In this document: positions 10,823 through 19,425 of the stretch, piece after piece
Layout of the letters: every line of letters begins with the position of its first letter
How positions within the stretch are numbered: the stretch's first letter is position 1
DNA from: Ignavibacteria bacterium
GTDB lineage: Bacteria; Bacteroidota; Ignavibacteria; Tepidaquicellales; Tepidaquicellaceae
NCBI GenBank assembly: GCA_016716125.1
Contig: JADJWZ010000039.1
Coordinates: 1 to 64,000, forward strand
DNA length: 64,000 nt
Direction: 5' to 3'
Notes under the pieces: model-generated
Told to the model about the DNA's origin: nothing
Database searches by the model: none
The model's input: only the letters and a program-made list of their open reading frames with translations
Position numbers and translations under genes: made by a program

Positions 10823-11534
10823 GATTTTCTGCGAATTAACTACTGCCTTAAAAGACAATAACGCTTATTTGAATTATCTTCTTCATCTTGCAGATAACAA
10901 GGAAATGTTCAATGAAACAGTTAAGAAGTATGAATCCGGTTCGCTCAGTACAAGAGATTTTTATGCAGCATTGTATGAACTAACCGGAAATTTGTCTCTG
11001 AATACATTTGATAATGCAGAAGAAACAGCTGAGCTTTCCGGCACCTTCATAAAGTTTGTGAGATACTGTACTGATAACGATTTTGAAATTATAATATTCA
11101 GCGACTGTATTGACAGTTATACAGATCCGATTTTTAAAAAAGAAAATCCGTCATTAAAAAGATTCGCAGGCATTTTAAAGAAAGATCCCGTTTCAGATAA
11201 GTTTGAAATATTTTATCCATACACAGATGAATACTGCAGACTTTGCAATACCTGTAAAAGAAATATTCTTGTTTCTCACACTAATGATCTTGAAAATGAA
11301 ATATCTGTATTGATAGGCGACAGCATTTCAGACCGGTGTGTAAGCGGATTTGCGGACATAGTATTTGCCAAAGGAAAACTTGCATCATACTGCTGGAAAA
11401 ATAATATTACATATTTTGAGTTTAATGATTTTGAGGATATAATTAATAAAATCAGCAAACCTGAAAATAAAAAGTTTTTAAAACAAAAGAATGAAGCCCG
11501 GGTAAGACGTAAGGATTTATTTCTTGGAGGATGA
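10803..11534 (+). CDS. HAD-like protein (MtnX/phosphoserine phosphatase-like) lacking the DxDGT nucleophile motif
   Basis: About 243 residues from ATG 10803 (a TTG at 10782 is also open), overlapping the end of smc. The body looks like the HAD IB/MtnX-like phosphatases: a small helical cap, motif II in DFEIIIFSD, and motif III in VLIGDSISDRC followed by FADIVFAKGKLASYC. These enzymes normally open with (K)IFCDFDGT, whose first Asp is the nucleophile. Here the start reads LKIFCELTTALKDN, as if DF became EL and DG were lost, so the catalytic Asp is absent. Either a real inactive paralogue, a six-base deletion, or sequence error. Co-transcription with smc is likely. The substrate is unknown. Confidence 0.65.
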   Translation: MRNFRLKIFCELTTALKDNNAYLNYLLHLADNKEMFNETVKKYESGSLSTRDFYAALYELTGNLSLNTFDNAEETAELSGTFIKFVRYCTDNDFEIIIFSDCIDSYTDPIFKKENPSLKRFAGILKKDPVSDKFEIFYPYTDEYCRLCNTCKRNILVSHTNDLENEISVLIGDSISDRCVSGFADIVFAKGKLASYCWKNNITYFEFNDFEDIINKISKPENKKFLKQKNEARVRRKDLFLGG

Positions 11535-11576
11535 ATCCATTTAGCTTTCGTCTGAATTTATTAAAACAAACATCGC

Positions 11577-12176
11577 ATGAAAGAATTAGGAAGTATATTT
11601 TTTAGATACAGAAGCTACATACCATTACCATTCGTTTTTCTTATGCTGATTTTTATGAAGCCGACTCTGACTTCAATTCTAATTGGTTTTGCAATAGCAT
11701 TATCAGGAGAGCTGATACGTATCTGGTCAGTCAGCTATGCAGGAAGCGAGACCAGAACAACTTCAGGAGTAGGAGGTACAAATCTCGTTACTCAGGGTCC
11801 GTATTCTGTTATCAGAAATCCACTATACGCAGGCAACATACTCATATATATCGGGATCGGGATCATGAGCAATGCATTGTTTCCTTATCTGCAGATATTC
11901 GCCTTTTTATTTTTTTTCTTTCAGTACCATTGTATTGTACTTGCCGAAGAAGAATTCCTTCAGAACAAATTCACTAAAGTTTATTCAGATTACAAAAGTA
12001 CCGTAGGCAGATTTATTCCTAATTTCAATAAATTACCGGACCACATTAAATCAGGACTTGAGCTTAATATTAAAAACGGATTAAGATCAGAGAAGCGTTC
12101 ACTGCAGGCATTTCTGATAACATCCTCTATAATAATTACTTATTATCTTCTCAAAGAATGTTTCAAAGTCATTTGA
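11577..12176 (+). CDS. Membrane methyltransferase, isoprenylcysteine methyltransferase/PEMT type
   Basis: A 199-residue integral membrane protein with hydrophobic helices near residues 14-30, 35-50, 85-100 and 105-125. The signature NLVTQGPYSVIRNPLYAGN, then EEEFLQNKFTKVYSDYKSTVGRFIPNF, is that of the ICMT/PEMT family (RNPxY, then ExxL ... GxxYxxY), which binds S-adenosylmethionine at the membrane. Bacterial members methylate unknown substrates, often lipids. It lies 42 bp after the HAD-like gene on the same strand and converges on xerC with only 18 bp between stops. Confidence 0.8.
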   Translation: MKELGSIFFRYRSYIPLPFVFLMLIFMKPTLTSILIGFAIALSGELIRIWSVSYAGSETRTTSGVGGTNLVTQGPYSVIRNPLYAGNILIYIGIGIMSNALFPYLQIFAFLFFFFQYHCIVLAEEEFLQNKFTKVYSDYKSTVGRFIPNFNKLPDHIKSGLELNIKNGLRSEKRSLQAFLITSSIIITYYLLKECFKVI

Positions 12177-12194
12177 TTTAAATTAAATGCTGTT

Positions 12195-13118
12195 TCAGGA
12201 TCTCGGATGTGCCTGTTTATAAACTTTTTTCAGACGTTCAGGAGTGATGTGAGTATAAACCTGTGTAGTGGAAAGACTTTCATGACCAAGAAGATCCTTT
12301 ACGGCTCTGATGTCCGCTCCGTTGTCAAGAAGATGTGTTGCAAAAGAATGTCTCAGTACGTGCGGCGATCTTTTACTGCTTTGTGTAACAAGTGACAAAT
12401 TCTTTTTTATCATTCTGTTTACTTTCATCGGATAAAGTTTCTTTCCGGCATTATCCATAAACAAATTGTCAATTCCGTTTACATTACAGATATCCCTTAT
12501 CTGAATATAATTTCTGAGAGATTTCTCCGCTTCACTTCCAAACGGAACAATCCTTTCCTTCGAACCCTTACCTTTTACTTTAATAGTTCTTCCGGTAAGA
12601 TCGACATTATGGATTTTAAGATTTATCAGTTCGGATAACCGGATCCCGGTACTGTAAAATAATTCTATGATTGTTTTGTCAAGTATACTAAGTTCAGTTA
12701 AATACTTTTCACCTAGCAGTTTATTTAATTCACTTTCACTGAGTATTGAAGGCAGCTTTTTATTAAGCTTAGGAAAAATTAGAGATGATGAAAAATTTTT
12801 GGAGATGTATTTGTTTTTATAAAGAAATTTATAAAATGACTTTATTACGGAGATCTTTCTTGAGATAGTTTTCTTTGTATATTTGCCTTCCCTTTTAAAC
12901 GGATCCGACAGCTCTGCTATAAATGTTTTTAGAAAGATCAGATCAAGTTTGTCATGAGCAGTATCTTCATTCGTAATAACTGCGCCGGATTTCCGCGCAT
13001 ATTTAAATAATTGTCTGAGATCATTTCCGTAAGAGATGACGGTATTTTCCGAATAGTTTCTGTTGAATTTTAGATAGTTAAGAAACTCTTCTATATGTTC
13101 ATCAGAAGATTTATTCAA
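12195..13118 (-). CDS. xerC: Tyrosine recombinase XerC/XerD
   Basis: 307 residues, the usual length of Xer recombinases, which resolve chromosome dimers at dif. The N-terminal SAM-like domain (FLNYLKFNRNYSENTVISY) is followed by the catalytic domain with Arg in STGIRLSEL, Lys in KGKGSKER, HVLRH (His about 253, Arg 256), LGHES (His about 279) and the nucleophile Tyr in TTQVYTH (about 288). All five to six catalytic positions are present. It lies 26 bp downstream of topA on the same strand. XerC and XerD cannot be told apart from sequence alone; no dif-like site was found nearby. Confidence 0.92.
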   Translation of the reverse strand: MNKSSDEHIEEFLNYLKFNRNYSENTVISYGNDLRQLFKYARKSGAVITNEDTAHDKLDLIFLKTFIAELSDPFKREGKYTKKTISRKISVIKSFYKFLYKNKYISKNFSSSLIFPKLNKKLPSILSESELNKLLGEKYLTELSILDKTIIELFYSTGIRLSELINLKIHNVDLTGRTIKVKGKGSKERIVPFGSEAEKSLRNYIQIRDICNVNGIDNLFMDNAGKKLYPMKVNRMIKKNLSLVTQSSKRSPHVLRHSFATHLLDNGADIRAVKDLLGHESLSTTQVYTHITPERLKKVYKQAHPRS

Positions 13119-13144
13119 AATAATTTGTATTAAGTTAATTGAAA

Positions 13145-15493
13145 TTATTCTTTTTCCGAAAGTTCATTTTCGTTTACAGTCTGATCTTCAAATCTGCTTT
13201 TACATTCCGGGCATTCCAGATAGTCGCCGTCTTTCTTCGAAGACTTCTTAAGAAGATATTTATTTCCGCAGTTTGTACAGGCCTGAATCACAGGTAAAGT
13301 ATTGGTAATAAAATCACAGTCCGGATACTTTGTACATCCGTAAAAGAATCTCCCGCCTTTTGATTTACGCTGAAGGATCTCACCTTTTCCGCATTTGGGA
13401 CATTCAATACCTAATGTAACAGGTTTAATTCCTTTGCACTTCGGATAGTTTGTGCATCCGTAAAATTTCCCGTACTTACCGACTTTAATAGTCATTGGAC
13501 TGCTGCAAATATCACAAATTATGTCTTTCGCCATTTCCAGATCTTTTTCACTCGGCATCTCAAGCGGTAATGCTCCTTTACATTTTGGAAATCTTTCACA
13601 GGAAAGAAACTGTCCGTTACGGCTCCATTTTTTTTCCAGCTTGGCTCCCGTTTCTTTTCCGCATTCGGGACAATCAGTATCTGTCTTTTCGACAAGTCCT
13701 TTTTTAATCTGAGCTGCAATTGCATCAGCTTCAGTTAGATCAATATTGAAGGGAGTATAAAATTCTTCCATTACTTTCAGATAAGTGCTCTTCCCGTTTG
13801 CAATAGTATCCAGCTCTGTTTCCATCTGAGCAGTGAAATTTGCATTTATTACATCTTTAAAATGTTCCGAAAGTATCTTATTTACAGCTTTACCTAAATT
13901 AGTTGCGTATAATTTTTTCTCTTTGAGCTCTACATACATTCTGTTTATAACGGTTGATACAATAGCGGCAAAAGTACTCGGTCTTCCGATACCAAGTTTA
14001 TCAAGCTGTTTTATCAGACTGCTTTCAGTATATCTCGGCGGAGGATTCGTATAATGCTGTTCCTGATTCAGGTTGACAGCTTTCACCATATCATTCAGAT
14101 TCAAATCGGAAGGAATCAAAGTAATATCGTCCTCGCTTACGGCGCTGTCAGATTTGTCTGTGTTATCCTCGGAATTATCTTCATATACCTTAAGGAATCC
14201 GCTGAACTTCAGCACACTTCCGGTTGATTTAAAAAGATAAACATTCTTACAGCCTCTCGGAGACATTGCCGTAATTATAACCGTCTTCTGATCCAGCACC
14301 GCCTGTGACATTTGAGAAGCAACAAATCTTTTCCAGATAAGATCATACAATGAATACAAATCTTTTCCGAGTTTTTTCATATCCTCAGGCTTTCGGTTTA
14401 CATCTGTCGGTCTTATAGCTTCATGAGCATCCTGAGTATTCTTCTTTTTTGATTTGAATTCTTTCGGCTGATCCGGCAGATATTCTTTTCCGTAGTTTTC
14501 CCCAATAAAACCTCTTGCCGAATCTACCGCTTCACTGCTTACTCTTGTAGAATCAGTTCTCATATAAGTTATCAGTCCTACAAGACCTTCTTCCTTACTT
14601 CCTTCAATACCTTCATACAATTTCTGAGCAAGCATCATTGTTTTTTTCGGTGAGAATCCAAGTCTTGATGAAGCAGTCTGCTGCAGCACGCTGGTAGTAA
14701 ACGGAGCAGGAGCATTTCTTCTTACTTCCTTTACCTGAATATCAGTGATCTTATATTTATTTTCCCGAAGATCCTGCATTATTTTATAAGCGTGATCTAT
14801 ATTTTCAATGCATGGCTTTTCTCCGTCAAACTTCAGCGTGTCATCATTTATCTTAAATAATTTCGCTCTGAATGGTTTCGAATTTCCGGATGGCTTTGCA
14901 AACAATCCTTCTATCGACCAGTATTCTTTCGGTTTGAATTTATCTATCTCTTCTTCTCTTTCACAAATAATTCTGAGAGCAACTGACTGCACCCTGCCCG
15001 CAGACAGTCCGAAATAAAAAGTCTTCCACAAAAACGGACTTACTTTGTATCCGAGTATTCTGTCCATTACTCTTCTTGCGACCTGCGCAGAAACAAGATT
15101 TTCATCGATCTTTCTTCCGCTGCTCATTGCTTTTTCTATACCGGTCTTGGTAATTTCATTAAAAAGGACTCTCTGTATCTTATCCTTTTTTGTTACTATT
15201 TCATCTGCAATATCAGAGGCAATTGCCTCTCCTTCACGATCCGGATCTGTCGCTATATATACTTTATCAGAAGATGAAGCGATTCTTTTTAAATTCCTTA
15301 TTACGTTTTCCTTCCCTGGGATGACGCCGAATGTAGCCGTGAAATCTTTCTCAAGATCTACATTCATTTTACTTTTGGGAAGGTCTTTTATGTGACCGAC
15401 GGTCGCTTCCACTATAAAATCTTTGCCAAGATATTTATTTATTGTTTTTGCTTTGGAAGGTGATTCTACTATTACTAAAGATTTTTTTTTCAA
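13145..15493 (-). CDS. topA: DNA topoisomerase I
   Basis: A 782-residue type IA topoisomerase that relaxes negative supercoils. The Toprim domain has VIVESPSKAKTI (Glu 10) and TDPDREGEAIA (about 82-91). The active-site Tyr is in GLITYMRTDSTR (about 308). The C-terminus carries four tetracysteine zinc ribbons (CPECGKE, CDICSSP, CPKCGKG, CTNCGNK starts), one more than the minimal set. The frame is intact. It sits between smg and xerC on the same strand with 26-34 bp gaps; the smg-topA pairing is common in bacteria. Confidence 0.97.
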   Translation of the reverse strand: MKKKSLVIVESPSKAKTINKYLGKDFIVEATVGHIKDLPKSKMNVDLEKDFTATFGVIPGKENVIRNLKRIASSSDKVYIATDPDREGEAIASDIADEIVTKKDKIQRVLFNEITKTGIEKAMSSGRKIDENLVSAQVARRVMDRILGYKVSPFLWKTFYFGLSAGRVQSVALRIICEREEEIDKFKPKEYWSIEGLFAKPSGNSKPFRAKLFKINDDTLKFDGEKPCIENIDHAYKIMQDLRENKYKITDIQVKEVRRNAPAPFTTSVLQQTASSRLGFSPKKTMMLAQKLYEGIEGSKEEGLVGLITYMRTDSTRVSSEAVDSARGFIGENYGKEYLPDQPKEFKSKKKNTQDAHEAIRPTDVNRKPEDMKKLGKDLYSLYDLIWKRFVASQMSQAVLDQKTVIITAMSPRGCKNVYLFKSTGSVLKFSGFLKVYEDNSEDNTDKSDSAVSEDDITLIPSDLNLNDMVKAVNLNQEQHYTNPPPRYTESSLIKQLDKLGIGRPSTFAAIVSTVINRMYVELKEKKLYATNLGKAVNKILSEHFKDVINANFTAQMETELDTIANGKSTYLKVMEEFYTPFNIDLTEADAIAAQIKKGLVEKTDTDCPECGKETGAKLEKKWSRNGQFLSCERFPKCKGALPLEMPSEKDLEMAKDIICDICSSPMTIKVGKYGKFYGCTNYPKCKGIKPVTLGIECPKCGKGEILQRKSKGGRFFYGCTKYPDCDFITNTLPVIQACTNCGNKYLLKKSSKKDGDYLECPECKSRFEDQTVNENELSEKE

Positions 15494-15527
15494 TTCGTTT
15501 TATCAATTAAATTCTGTTATTATTAAA

Positions 15528-16010
15528 TCAGTTTATGGTGTCATTGTTCTGAAGTATGAGTCTGTTAATTTTATTATCCGGATCATCTGATAGGAAAACC
15601 ATTGTAGATGCAATCATTTTTATTTCATCAATGCCTATATCCTTGTACCCGGCTGAAATCAGTTTGTCAATTATTGATTCCTCATCAAGATCCGAAATAA
15701 TGCCGAGTTCCTTCAGCTGTATCAGATATCCAAGAGCTTCTTTTGTAAATAAATTTTTCTCGAATTTGTGATAGACTCTGTGTGACCTCGAAGCTCTCGG
15801 AGTTTTTATGGATTTTGACTTTTTTCCTTTTTCGTTATAGATCAGTTCACTGCTTTCGATTTTAGAGAATATCCATGCAAACGCAGTGTTAATTTCCGCT
15901 CTCGTGTATCCTTCACTGGTATACTTATTTATATCAATCTCATTGAATTCTTTTTTCTCCTGCATTTCATTGAGAATGTTTACAATAAGTTCGAATATTT
16001 TTTCCTGCAT
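15528..16010 (-). CDS. smg: Smg/DUF494 family protein
   Basis: 160 residues, matching the Smg (DUF494) family in length and in the pattern MQEKIFELIVNIL ... GYTRAEINTAFAWIFSKI ... SHRVYHKFEKNLFTKEALGYL ... near-C-terminal FLSDD. Function is unknown; the gene is often found beside topA or dprA, and topA is 34 bp downstream here. Its ATG overlaps the ybeY stop by one base (TAATG), so translation is probably coupled. Confidence 0.85.
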   Translation of the reverse strand: MQEKIFELIVNILNEMQEKKEFNEIDINKYTSEGYTRAEINTAFAWIFSKIESSELIYNEKGKKSKSIKTPRASRSHRVYHKFEKNLFTKEALGYLIQLKELGIISDLDEESIIDKLISAGYKDIGIDEIKMIASTMVFLSDDPDNKINRLILQNNDTIN

Positions 16011-16441
16011 TAAATGTTTTTATTTAAATAGTAATCTTCTTTTTTTTTAATAATTTTTTGTTCTGAAAGCTTTGTATCATTATATCCGCATAAGTGCAGT
16101 AAACCATGTACTGCAACTCTGTTCAGTTCGTTTCTAAAATCAGTTTTAAAGTACTCTGAATTGCTTTTCACTGTATCCAGTGAAATCAGCAGCTCTCCTT
16201 CAGTTATTCCGGAATCATCCTCATCAAAAAATGTCAGAATATCCGTTTCATAATCATGTCCTAAATATTTCCTGTTGATCTTTCTGATTAATTTATCATC
16301 ACAAAAAATAAAATTTATGTTTTCCGGATCAAATTTTTCTTCTTTTGAAACTAATGCCGTCAGTTCTTTTAACCCTTTATTGATTTTTCTTCTGTCCGCT
16401 ATGGAAATTTTTTCCGTGTTGTAAATAAAATTAATCTGCAA
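16010..16441 (-). CDS. ybeY: Endoribonuclease YbeY, rRNA maturation factor
   Basis: 143 residues. The core AVHGLLHLCGYND corresponds to the zinc-binding HGxLHLxGYDH of YbeY, which acts in 16S rRNA 3'-end processing and late 30S quality control. The third ligand position is Asp rather than His; FCB-group YbeY proteins often read GYxD there, so this is probably a lineage trait. LGHDYETDILTFF upstream is also family-typical. It lies 26 bp after an unknown gene and overlaps smg. Confidence 0.88.
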   Translation of the reverse strand: MQINFIYNTEKISIADRRKINKGLKELTALVSKEEKFDPENINFIFCDDKLIRKINRKYLGHDYETDILTFFDEDDSGITEGELLISLDTVKSNSEYFKTDFRNELNRVAVHGLLHLCGYNDTKLSEQKIIKKKEDYYLNKNI

Positions 16442-16467
16442 GTTCTGGAATAAATTTAACTCAATAT

Positions 16468-16887
16468 TCAGATCAAAGTTTCTGATACTGACAAGGCTAT
16501 TGCAGCCAGGAGTTTTTCGGAATTCAGTTCGGAAAAATCAGTCTTCAGTGTTTTCCGGTCAATGTTTGAATATAAAGAACAGTCACCTGACTTGGAAATT
16601 ATTAACCCTGAGATCTGATCATCAGATTCGGAAATAAATATTATTTCTTCAAGCATATCGCTGATGATCATATTACTGCATGACTGGAGCTGAAGATGTG
16701 TATTGTTTGTATAAACCGATACAAGATATAAATTCCCGTCTTCGGGATATATATCAAGACAAATATTCGAATTTATATTCTTATGTGAAATATTTAATGT
16801 GTATGAATTTTCGGATTTAATAAGCTTTTCAGAAAACAAACCTTCGATTTTACTGATTATTTCTTCGCTCAGCTGATTACTTTTCAA
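16468..16887 (-). CDS. Hypothetical protein
   Basis: 139 residues that I do not recognise. It has no signal peptide or membrane segment, a mixed alpha/beta pattern (SEEIISKIEGLFSEKL, ICLDIYPEDGNLYLVSVYTN) and a helical C-terminus ending in SEKLLAAIALSVSETLI. It lies directly upstream of ybeY (26 bp) and looks like the first gene of the ybeY-smg-topA-xerC run. Codon use resembles its neighbours, so it is probably a real gene. Confidence 0.6.
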   Translation of the reverse strand: MKSNQLSEEIISKIEGLFSEKLIKSENSYTLNISHKNINSNICLDIYPEDGNLYLVSVYTNNTHLQLQSCSNMIISDMLEEIIFISESDDQISGLIISKSGDCSLYSNIDRKTLKTDFSELNSEKLLAAIALSVSETLI

Positions 16888-17064
16888 TTATCTTAGAATT
16901 AATTTAAATTACTTTTTACAAATTTTAGCCTGTTCCGGAATTAATTTCATTGTATACAAATTCTTATCTGAAAATTTGCATATAAAAATATAGATATAAT
17001 ATAACTTTGTCAATTGATAATATCTCATCAATATTTTTTGTCAATTTTACTGTTTAAATACATC

Positions 17065-17589
17065 TCAAATTTGTTTTAACTGTGAATTTTTATACTTTAC
17101 TGCATTTTCTGTATAGTGCAGAGCGCTCAATGTTATCTTTTTTATCTCTTCAACCGAAACATCCCTGATTATCTTTGCAGGTATACCTGCCGCTAATACT
17201 CCTTCGGGAATTTCATATCCTTCCTTTACTACGGAACCGGCAGCGACTATTGAATTTGAATTTACAACAGCGTCATCAAGGATCACTGAACCCATTCCTA
17301 CCAATACATTGTCTTTAATTATACAGCCATGCACTATTGCATTATGACCGACTGTAACATCTTTACCTATTAAAACTTCTGATCTGCCGCCTGATGTATG
17401 TAAAATACTTCCGTCCTGAATGTTTGTCCTTTCATCAATAAATATCCTGTTTACATCACCTCTCAGCACACAATTAAACCATATGCTTACATTTTTCTTT
17501 AATATTACATCGCCTATGACTGTTGCATTAAACGCAATGAAAACACTCTCGTCTATTTCAGGAATAATTTTTTCGAAAGGAATGATCAA
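17065..17589 (-). CDS. Gamma-class carbonic anhydrase-like hexapeptide protein
   Basis: 174 residues of left-handed beta-helix with hexapeptide repeats (YrdA/CaiE/gamma-CA family). The three zinc-ligand histidines are in place: His 64 (SILHTS), His 82 and His 87 (VGHNAIVHGC). QDGSILH and GMGSVILDDAVV are family-typical. Such proteins hydrate CO2 or act as uncharacterised metal-binding trimers; activity cannot be read from sequence. It is 35 bp downstream of the E2-like gene on the same strand. Confidence 0.88.
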   Translation of the reverse strand: MIIPFEKIIPEIDESVFIAFNATVIGDVILKKNVSIWFNCVLRGDVNRIFIDERTNIQDGSILHTSGGRSEVLIGKDVTVGHNAIVHGCIIKDNVLVGMGSVILDDAVVNSNSIVAAGSVVKEGYEIPEGVLAAGIPAKIIRDVSVEEIKKITLSALHYTENAVKYKNSQLKQI

Positions 17590-17624
17590 AATTTACTATC
17601 AGATAATATAGCTTTTAAATTTAC

Positions 17625-18170
17625 TCATTTCATGTTAAACTGATCATGAGTATTTTCTTTATCAAGAAAATGAATTTCAACTTCACCCTGCCGCAGATTC
17701 ACCTTATCAATCGGGAAAACCTCCATATTTTCTTTTGCCCATTTAGCTGCAATACCGTTTAAAGGACTTGTAACATTATAAGTTTTATATGTTATCATTT
17801 CACCGATCTGATAAATAATATCAACAAGCGTTTCACCGGATGCCCAGTAGTCTCCTATGCATATATCATTTGGAGAAGCCATTCTGAAATTAGGATGAAA
17901 TATCTTCGACAAAATGTAGCTCTGCGGCTTTAACCGCGGATAATCAGCGTGAAGATATATTTCAATAATATGATCTGTAATAATCTCAAGTTCTTTCCGG
18001 TCAGCGGAATTTTCCGTTAACTTCAAACCCTTAACATTACTGAATTTTACAACATACCTGTCCGGAGGAAGCGACTCCGGATCGAATTCAAAACTAATAA
18101 AAGGATGATTTGAAAATTCCTCTTTCATTTTTCTGAAATCTGAAACCAGTCTTCTTTGTCTTGGACTCAT
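17625..18170 (-). CDS. Bacterial E2 (UBC-fold) ubiquitin-conjugating-like protein
   Basis: 181 residues with the E2 core. After an N-terminal helix (RRLVSDFRKMKEEF) and beta strands come HADYPRLKPQSYILSKIFHPN (HPN triad at 92-94), then the candidate catalytic Cys 104 in NDICIGDYWASGETL, ten residues after HPN as in canonical E2s, and a helical end SPLNGIAAKWAKENMEVFP. E2s carry a ubiquitin-like protein as a thioester and pass it to a lysine. Bacterial relatives occur in operons with JAB proteases, E1-like ThiF proteins and ubiquitin-like proteins. Here the LysM gene is 30 bp upstream and the JAB protease just before that; no E1 or ubiquitin-like gene is visible. Confidence 0.8.
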   Translation of the reverse strand: MSPRQRRLVSDFRKMKEEFSNHPFISFEFDPESLPPDRYVVKFSNVKGLKLTENSADRKELEIITDHIIEIYLHADYPRLKPQSYILSKIFHPNFRMASPNDICIGDYWASGETLVDIIYQIGEMITYKTYNVTSPLNGIAAKWAKENMEVFPIDKVNLRQGEVEIHFLDKENTHDQFNMK

Positions 18171-18200
18171 ATACTCGTTATTGTTATTGTCAAATTATTT

Positions 18201-18713
18201 TTATTCAAGCTTTTCAGGGATATTCAATACCTGCCCGATCTTTATATCAGATTTACTTTTGAGATTATTGATTTTCATGATCAGATCTATTCCGGCTCTG
18301 CTTTTGTACTGTTTCATTGAGATTTTCTCCAGAGTATCACCGCTTTTAACTGTGTATTTCATTATGTTCTCTGCCGGAATATCTTTTACGGAACTGTCAG
18401 TTTTTTTATCACTGTCAGAATTACCTGTAGAACTTTGCTCACTTTTATTATTACTTTCTGAAATCTTTTCCTTCACAGTTTCGGATTTTGTAATTTCATT
18501 TTTTACAGGAACCTTTGAATTAAGCTCTGTCTCCAGAATATAACTGTTCAGCCTTTCATTAAGCTTCTTTGTGTCCTCCTTAATATACGATAATTCTCTG
18601 TGATAATCTTCCTTGACTTCAGAAAGTTTGTTAATTTCATAAAAATTATAAATCATCAGAAGAAGGATCAGGAGTATCAATACATTCAGAATGACAAGAG
18701 CTTTATTGTTCAA
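18201..18713 (-). CDS. Membrane-anchored LysM-domain protein
   Basis: 170 residues. A single N-terminal membrane segment (about 6-24, VILNVLILLILLLMIYNF) is followed by a short coiled coil, a Ser/Asn/Lys-rich linker (about 65-110) and one C-terminal LysM domain, YTVKSGDTLEKIS ... IKIGQVLNIP, which binds peptidoglycan. Topology suggests an inner-membrane protein reaching the cell wall. The TTG start overlaps the JAB stop (TTGA), so the two are translationally coupled. Its presence between a JAB protease and an E2-like protein is unusual. Confidence 0.8.
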   Translation of the reverse strand: MNNKALVILNVLILLILLLMIYNFYEINKLSEVKEDYHRELSYIKEDTKKLNERLNSYILETELNSKVPVKNEITKSETVKEKISESNNKSEQSSTGNSDSDKKTDSSVKDIPAENIMKYTVKSGDTLEKISMKQYKSRAGIDLIMKINNLKSKSDIKIGQVLNIPEKLE

Positions 18714-19363
18714 TTCAATTTTATATTTTCTTTTTCGATTTCAGTTTTATTTTCAACCGGATTGATAAGGTCGTCAGAAGGATTAAGTTTTATAAGATCA
18801 TTAAATTCAGATTCATTATAATCAAAAATAAAAAACCCGTCTGATTTTTCCACTTTGTCATTCTCCCAGACAAAAAACCCTCTTTCCTTTATAGTCGGAT
18901 CAAATACATAAGCCACCATGTATTCGAGGTTGAAAAAATTTTCATGTATAAATAGATCGTAATTTGAAAGAAAAACTGTATGACCGGGATGAGAGTGATA
19001 CCATCCAAGTATTTTACTTCCCGGAAAATCTCTTTCCATTACTTCATTAATATAATCCCATGTCTCATGTGTAAAGGTAAGTCTTGACAGTGAAGAGTTG
19101 CTGTGCATTGCAATGATAAGATCATTTATTAAAATGAATTTCTTATTATTACTGTTGATGCAGATCTCACCAACCATCACTCCGCCAAGTTCATTATTGA
19201 CATCACTTAACAAATGATCTTCAATCCTTTTCAGAGCTTCCTGTTTTATAAATATTCTGTATTCAGAATCAGGATCACCGCTCCCTAAAAAGTAATGATT
19301 TTCCGGAAATTCGCTGTTCTTTAAAACAAAATTCCCGGAGGAATCCTCGATATCAATATTCAT
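18710..19363 (-). CDS. JAB/MPN (JAMM) metalloprotease
   Basis: 217 residues with a complete JAMM zinc site: Glu 58 (NNELGGVMVG), His 123 and His 125 (GWYHSHPG), Ser 133 and Asp 136 (FLSNYD), spaced H-x-H-x10-D. JAMM proteins remove ubiquitin or cleave ubiquitin-like precursors, or process sulfur-carrier proteins. The C-terminal 40 residues are acidic/Asn-rich and not part of the fold. It heads the JAB-LysM-E2 run and starts 62 bp after the BtuG-like gene on the same strand, so it could be read through from the B12 operon. Confidence 0.88.
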   Translation of the reverse strand: MNIDIEDSSGNFVLKNSEFPENHYFLGSGDPDSEYRIFIKQEALKRIEDHLLSDVNNELGGVMVGEICINSNNKKFILINDLIIAMHSNSSLSRLTFTHETWDYINEVMERDFPGSKILGWYHSHPGHTVFLSNYDLFIHENFFNLEYMVAYVFDPTIKERGFFVWENDKVEKSDGFFIFDYNESEFNDLIKLNPSDDLINPVENKTEIEKENIKLN

Positions 19364-19425
19364 ACACTTAATTGGTATTTTACAATATAAGCAATGTATG
19401 AAAAATTATAAATATTATTATTGGA

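Noticed and set aside
16010..16441. YbeY as an inactive protein because the third zinc His is replaced
   Set aside because: As far as I recall FCB-group YbeY proteins commonly read GYxD at this site, so it looks like a lineage trait rather than loss.
17002..17009. TAACTTTG promoter box on the forward strand
   Set aside because: It fits TAnnTTTG, but no forward gene follows and the region is AT-rich enough for chance matches.
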